Of a DNA stretch of 64,000 nt, positions 63,060 to 64,000 are shown piece by piece. Made by a program: the position numbers and the translations under genes. Source of the DNA: Phytophthora colocasiae (lineage: Eukaryota > Oomycota > Peronosporomycetes > Peronosporales > Peronosporaceae); contig JAGKQI010000031.1 in assembly GCA_018806915.1 (NCBI GenBank), positions 186,001 to 250,000 on the forward strand, in the 5' to 3' direction. Below the pieces are notes generated by a model that did not search any database, was not told where the DNA came from, and worked only from the letters and a program-made list of their open reading frames with translations. Each line of letters starts with the position of its first letter. Position 1 is the first letter of the stretch.

Positions 63060-63395
63060 TTCTCTGTGGCAACAGCGATATTGCCAGAGGCCGGAGAGAA
63101 GATCACGAGATCTTGTTGATACACTGGAAAAATACACACTGCGACCACGCAACGTGGAGGCTGCACAACGACATTTACTTCGGCGAAACAAGCGGTGGCG
63201 CCAAGTATCCCGAATATGCAGGCTTCCTTTTGAAGCCATTATCATGTCTTGTTTCGACACTCATCGGATTGGAACATTGACGGCGAAGCGGTTAATCAAG
63301 TGCTTACGTGTTTGGGTTTTGAGCCCGAACGCCAACCTTCGAAGACAACGCATATGGATTTCCGCGAAGTTAGAATTGATACAAACGTAGTAGCA
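63060..63395 (+). mobile_element. LINE 3' fragment
   Basis: Frames with REDHEILLIHWKNTHCDHATW and RLIKCLRVWVLSPN match the LINE C-terminus and are closest to the copy at 26.9 kb. Confidence 0.6.
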
Positions 63396-63420
63396 TAGGT
63401 GCAAGGCGACTGTGTATGAA

Positions 63421-64000
63421 CATCGATAAAGTTAAACATCCTCACAACATGAGGCAGCAGTCTTGGCTGCGGTATCATCGATAGAGGTCTATGACACTAA
63501 AGCCACGCCGAGCCGGACTGGGAGCTTCAACGTGGGTGCCCACGTCCCTGAATGCGCTTTCGTAGCCGGCTGTGAAGTTCTAGCAACAACTTCAAAACGG
63601 TCAATTTTTCCGGCGGCTTCTGCACGGTCGTGCCACCCGTGAACTACCACTAACTACTGCAACTGCGTTTAATCATCGTCCCCATGGCGGACTACAGAAA
63701 GTGAGTGAAATGCAGACCATCGCTGATAATTGAAATCTCAAGTCGACGTTTCTTCGCAGTTGACATTTTATTGTCAGGGTTCATACTATCGCAAGTACAA
63801 ACGCACTCTTCGCCACGTATAGTAATATCAATAGTATAGTGTGAGTATTATAGTAATCATATGTTGAGGTTGAACTTGAAGCCAACATGATTCCTACGCG
63901 GTCGCAAGGCCCACTATACGTGTTTCCGCGCGCTTTTCCAAGCCAAGCTTTTCCCCGGCGGGTTCGCTCTGACGATTCCGCCAATAAGAGGCGCTAACGT
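63421..64000. repeat. Right arm of a large inverted repeat, running off the window
   Basis: Reverse complement of 61070-61650. The arm is still matching at the last base of the window, so its outer end lies beyond. Confidence 0.85.

Overview
The window reads as nuclear DNA of a plant-pathogenic oomycete, most likely Phytophthora. Supporting signs are RxLR/EER-type secreted effector genes, a Crinkler (LFLAK) pseudogene, three AA17-type lytic polysaccharide monooxygenase (LPMO) genes, short GT-AG introns of 58-76 bp, and the oomycete initiator plus flanking core promoter (TCAYTYY followed by A/T-TTTNC) upstream of many of the genes. It looks like a gene-sparse, transposon-rich compartment: roughly two thirds is mobile DNA and the host genes sit in small islands.

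Layout. 0-2.2 kb: start of an unknown minus-strand gene, divergent from 3-isopropylmalate dehydrogenase, then effector 1. 2.5-18.7 kb: three more paralogous effector genes, all minus strand, pushed apart or broken by a complete-looking hAT element (2484-6327, 8-bp TSD), a Tc1-like deletion derivative, an internally rearranged MULE (12573-14840, 9-bp TSD) and a full-length MULE (15950-18657, 9-bp TSD). The full-length MULE sits inside the signal-peptide codons of effector 4. 19-23.5 kb: a Crinkler pseudogene cut by a Tc1/mariner-type element and by LINE debris. 24-25.6 kb: AA17 LPMO gene 1 with a Q/N/D/K repeat tail. 26-34.8 kb: LINE and SINE debris, a near-complete Copia element with two frameshifts, and an unclassified TIR element inserted in a SINE. 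35.1-38.8 kb: AA17 gene 2, split by a 5'-truncated LINE with a 12-bp TSD. 39.2-46 kb: the most conventional island, with two tandem helical-domain pseudokinases and a divergent pair of GT71-like mannosyltransferase genes. 46.8-49.4 kb: a pogo-like remnant, then AA17 gene 3 on the minus strand. 50.4-55.3 kb: a decayed second Copia. 55.6-60.4 kb: a broken type II membrane-protein gene, a P-loop ATPase/kinase-like gene and a captured gene fragment. 61-64 kb: two near-identical 580-bp arms in inverted orientation around a 1.8-kb spacer.

How it fits together: the recognisable host genes are mainly host-interaction genes (effectors, Crinkler, pectin-type LPMOs), each in a different state of amplification or breakage by transposons. 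Several insertions still carry perfect target-site duplications, so the order of events can be read: intron loss before LINE insertion in AA17 gene 2, and MULE insertion into an otherwise open effector gene. No search was run; all family names rest on motif recognition.
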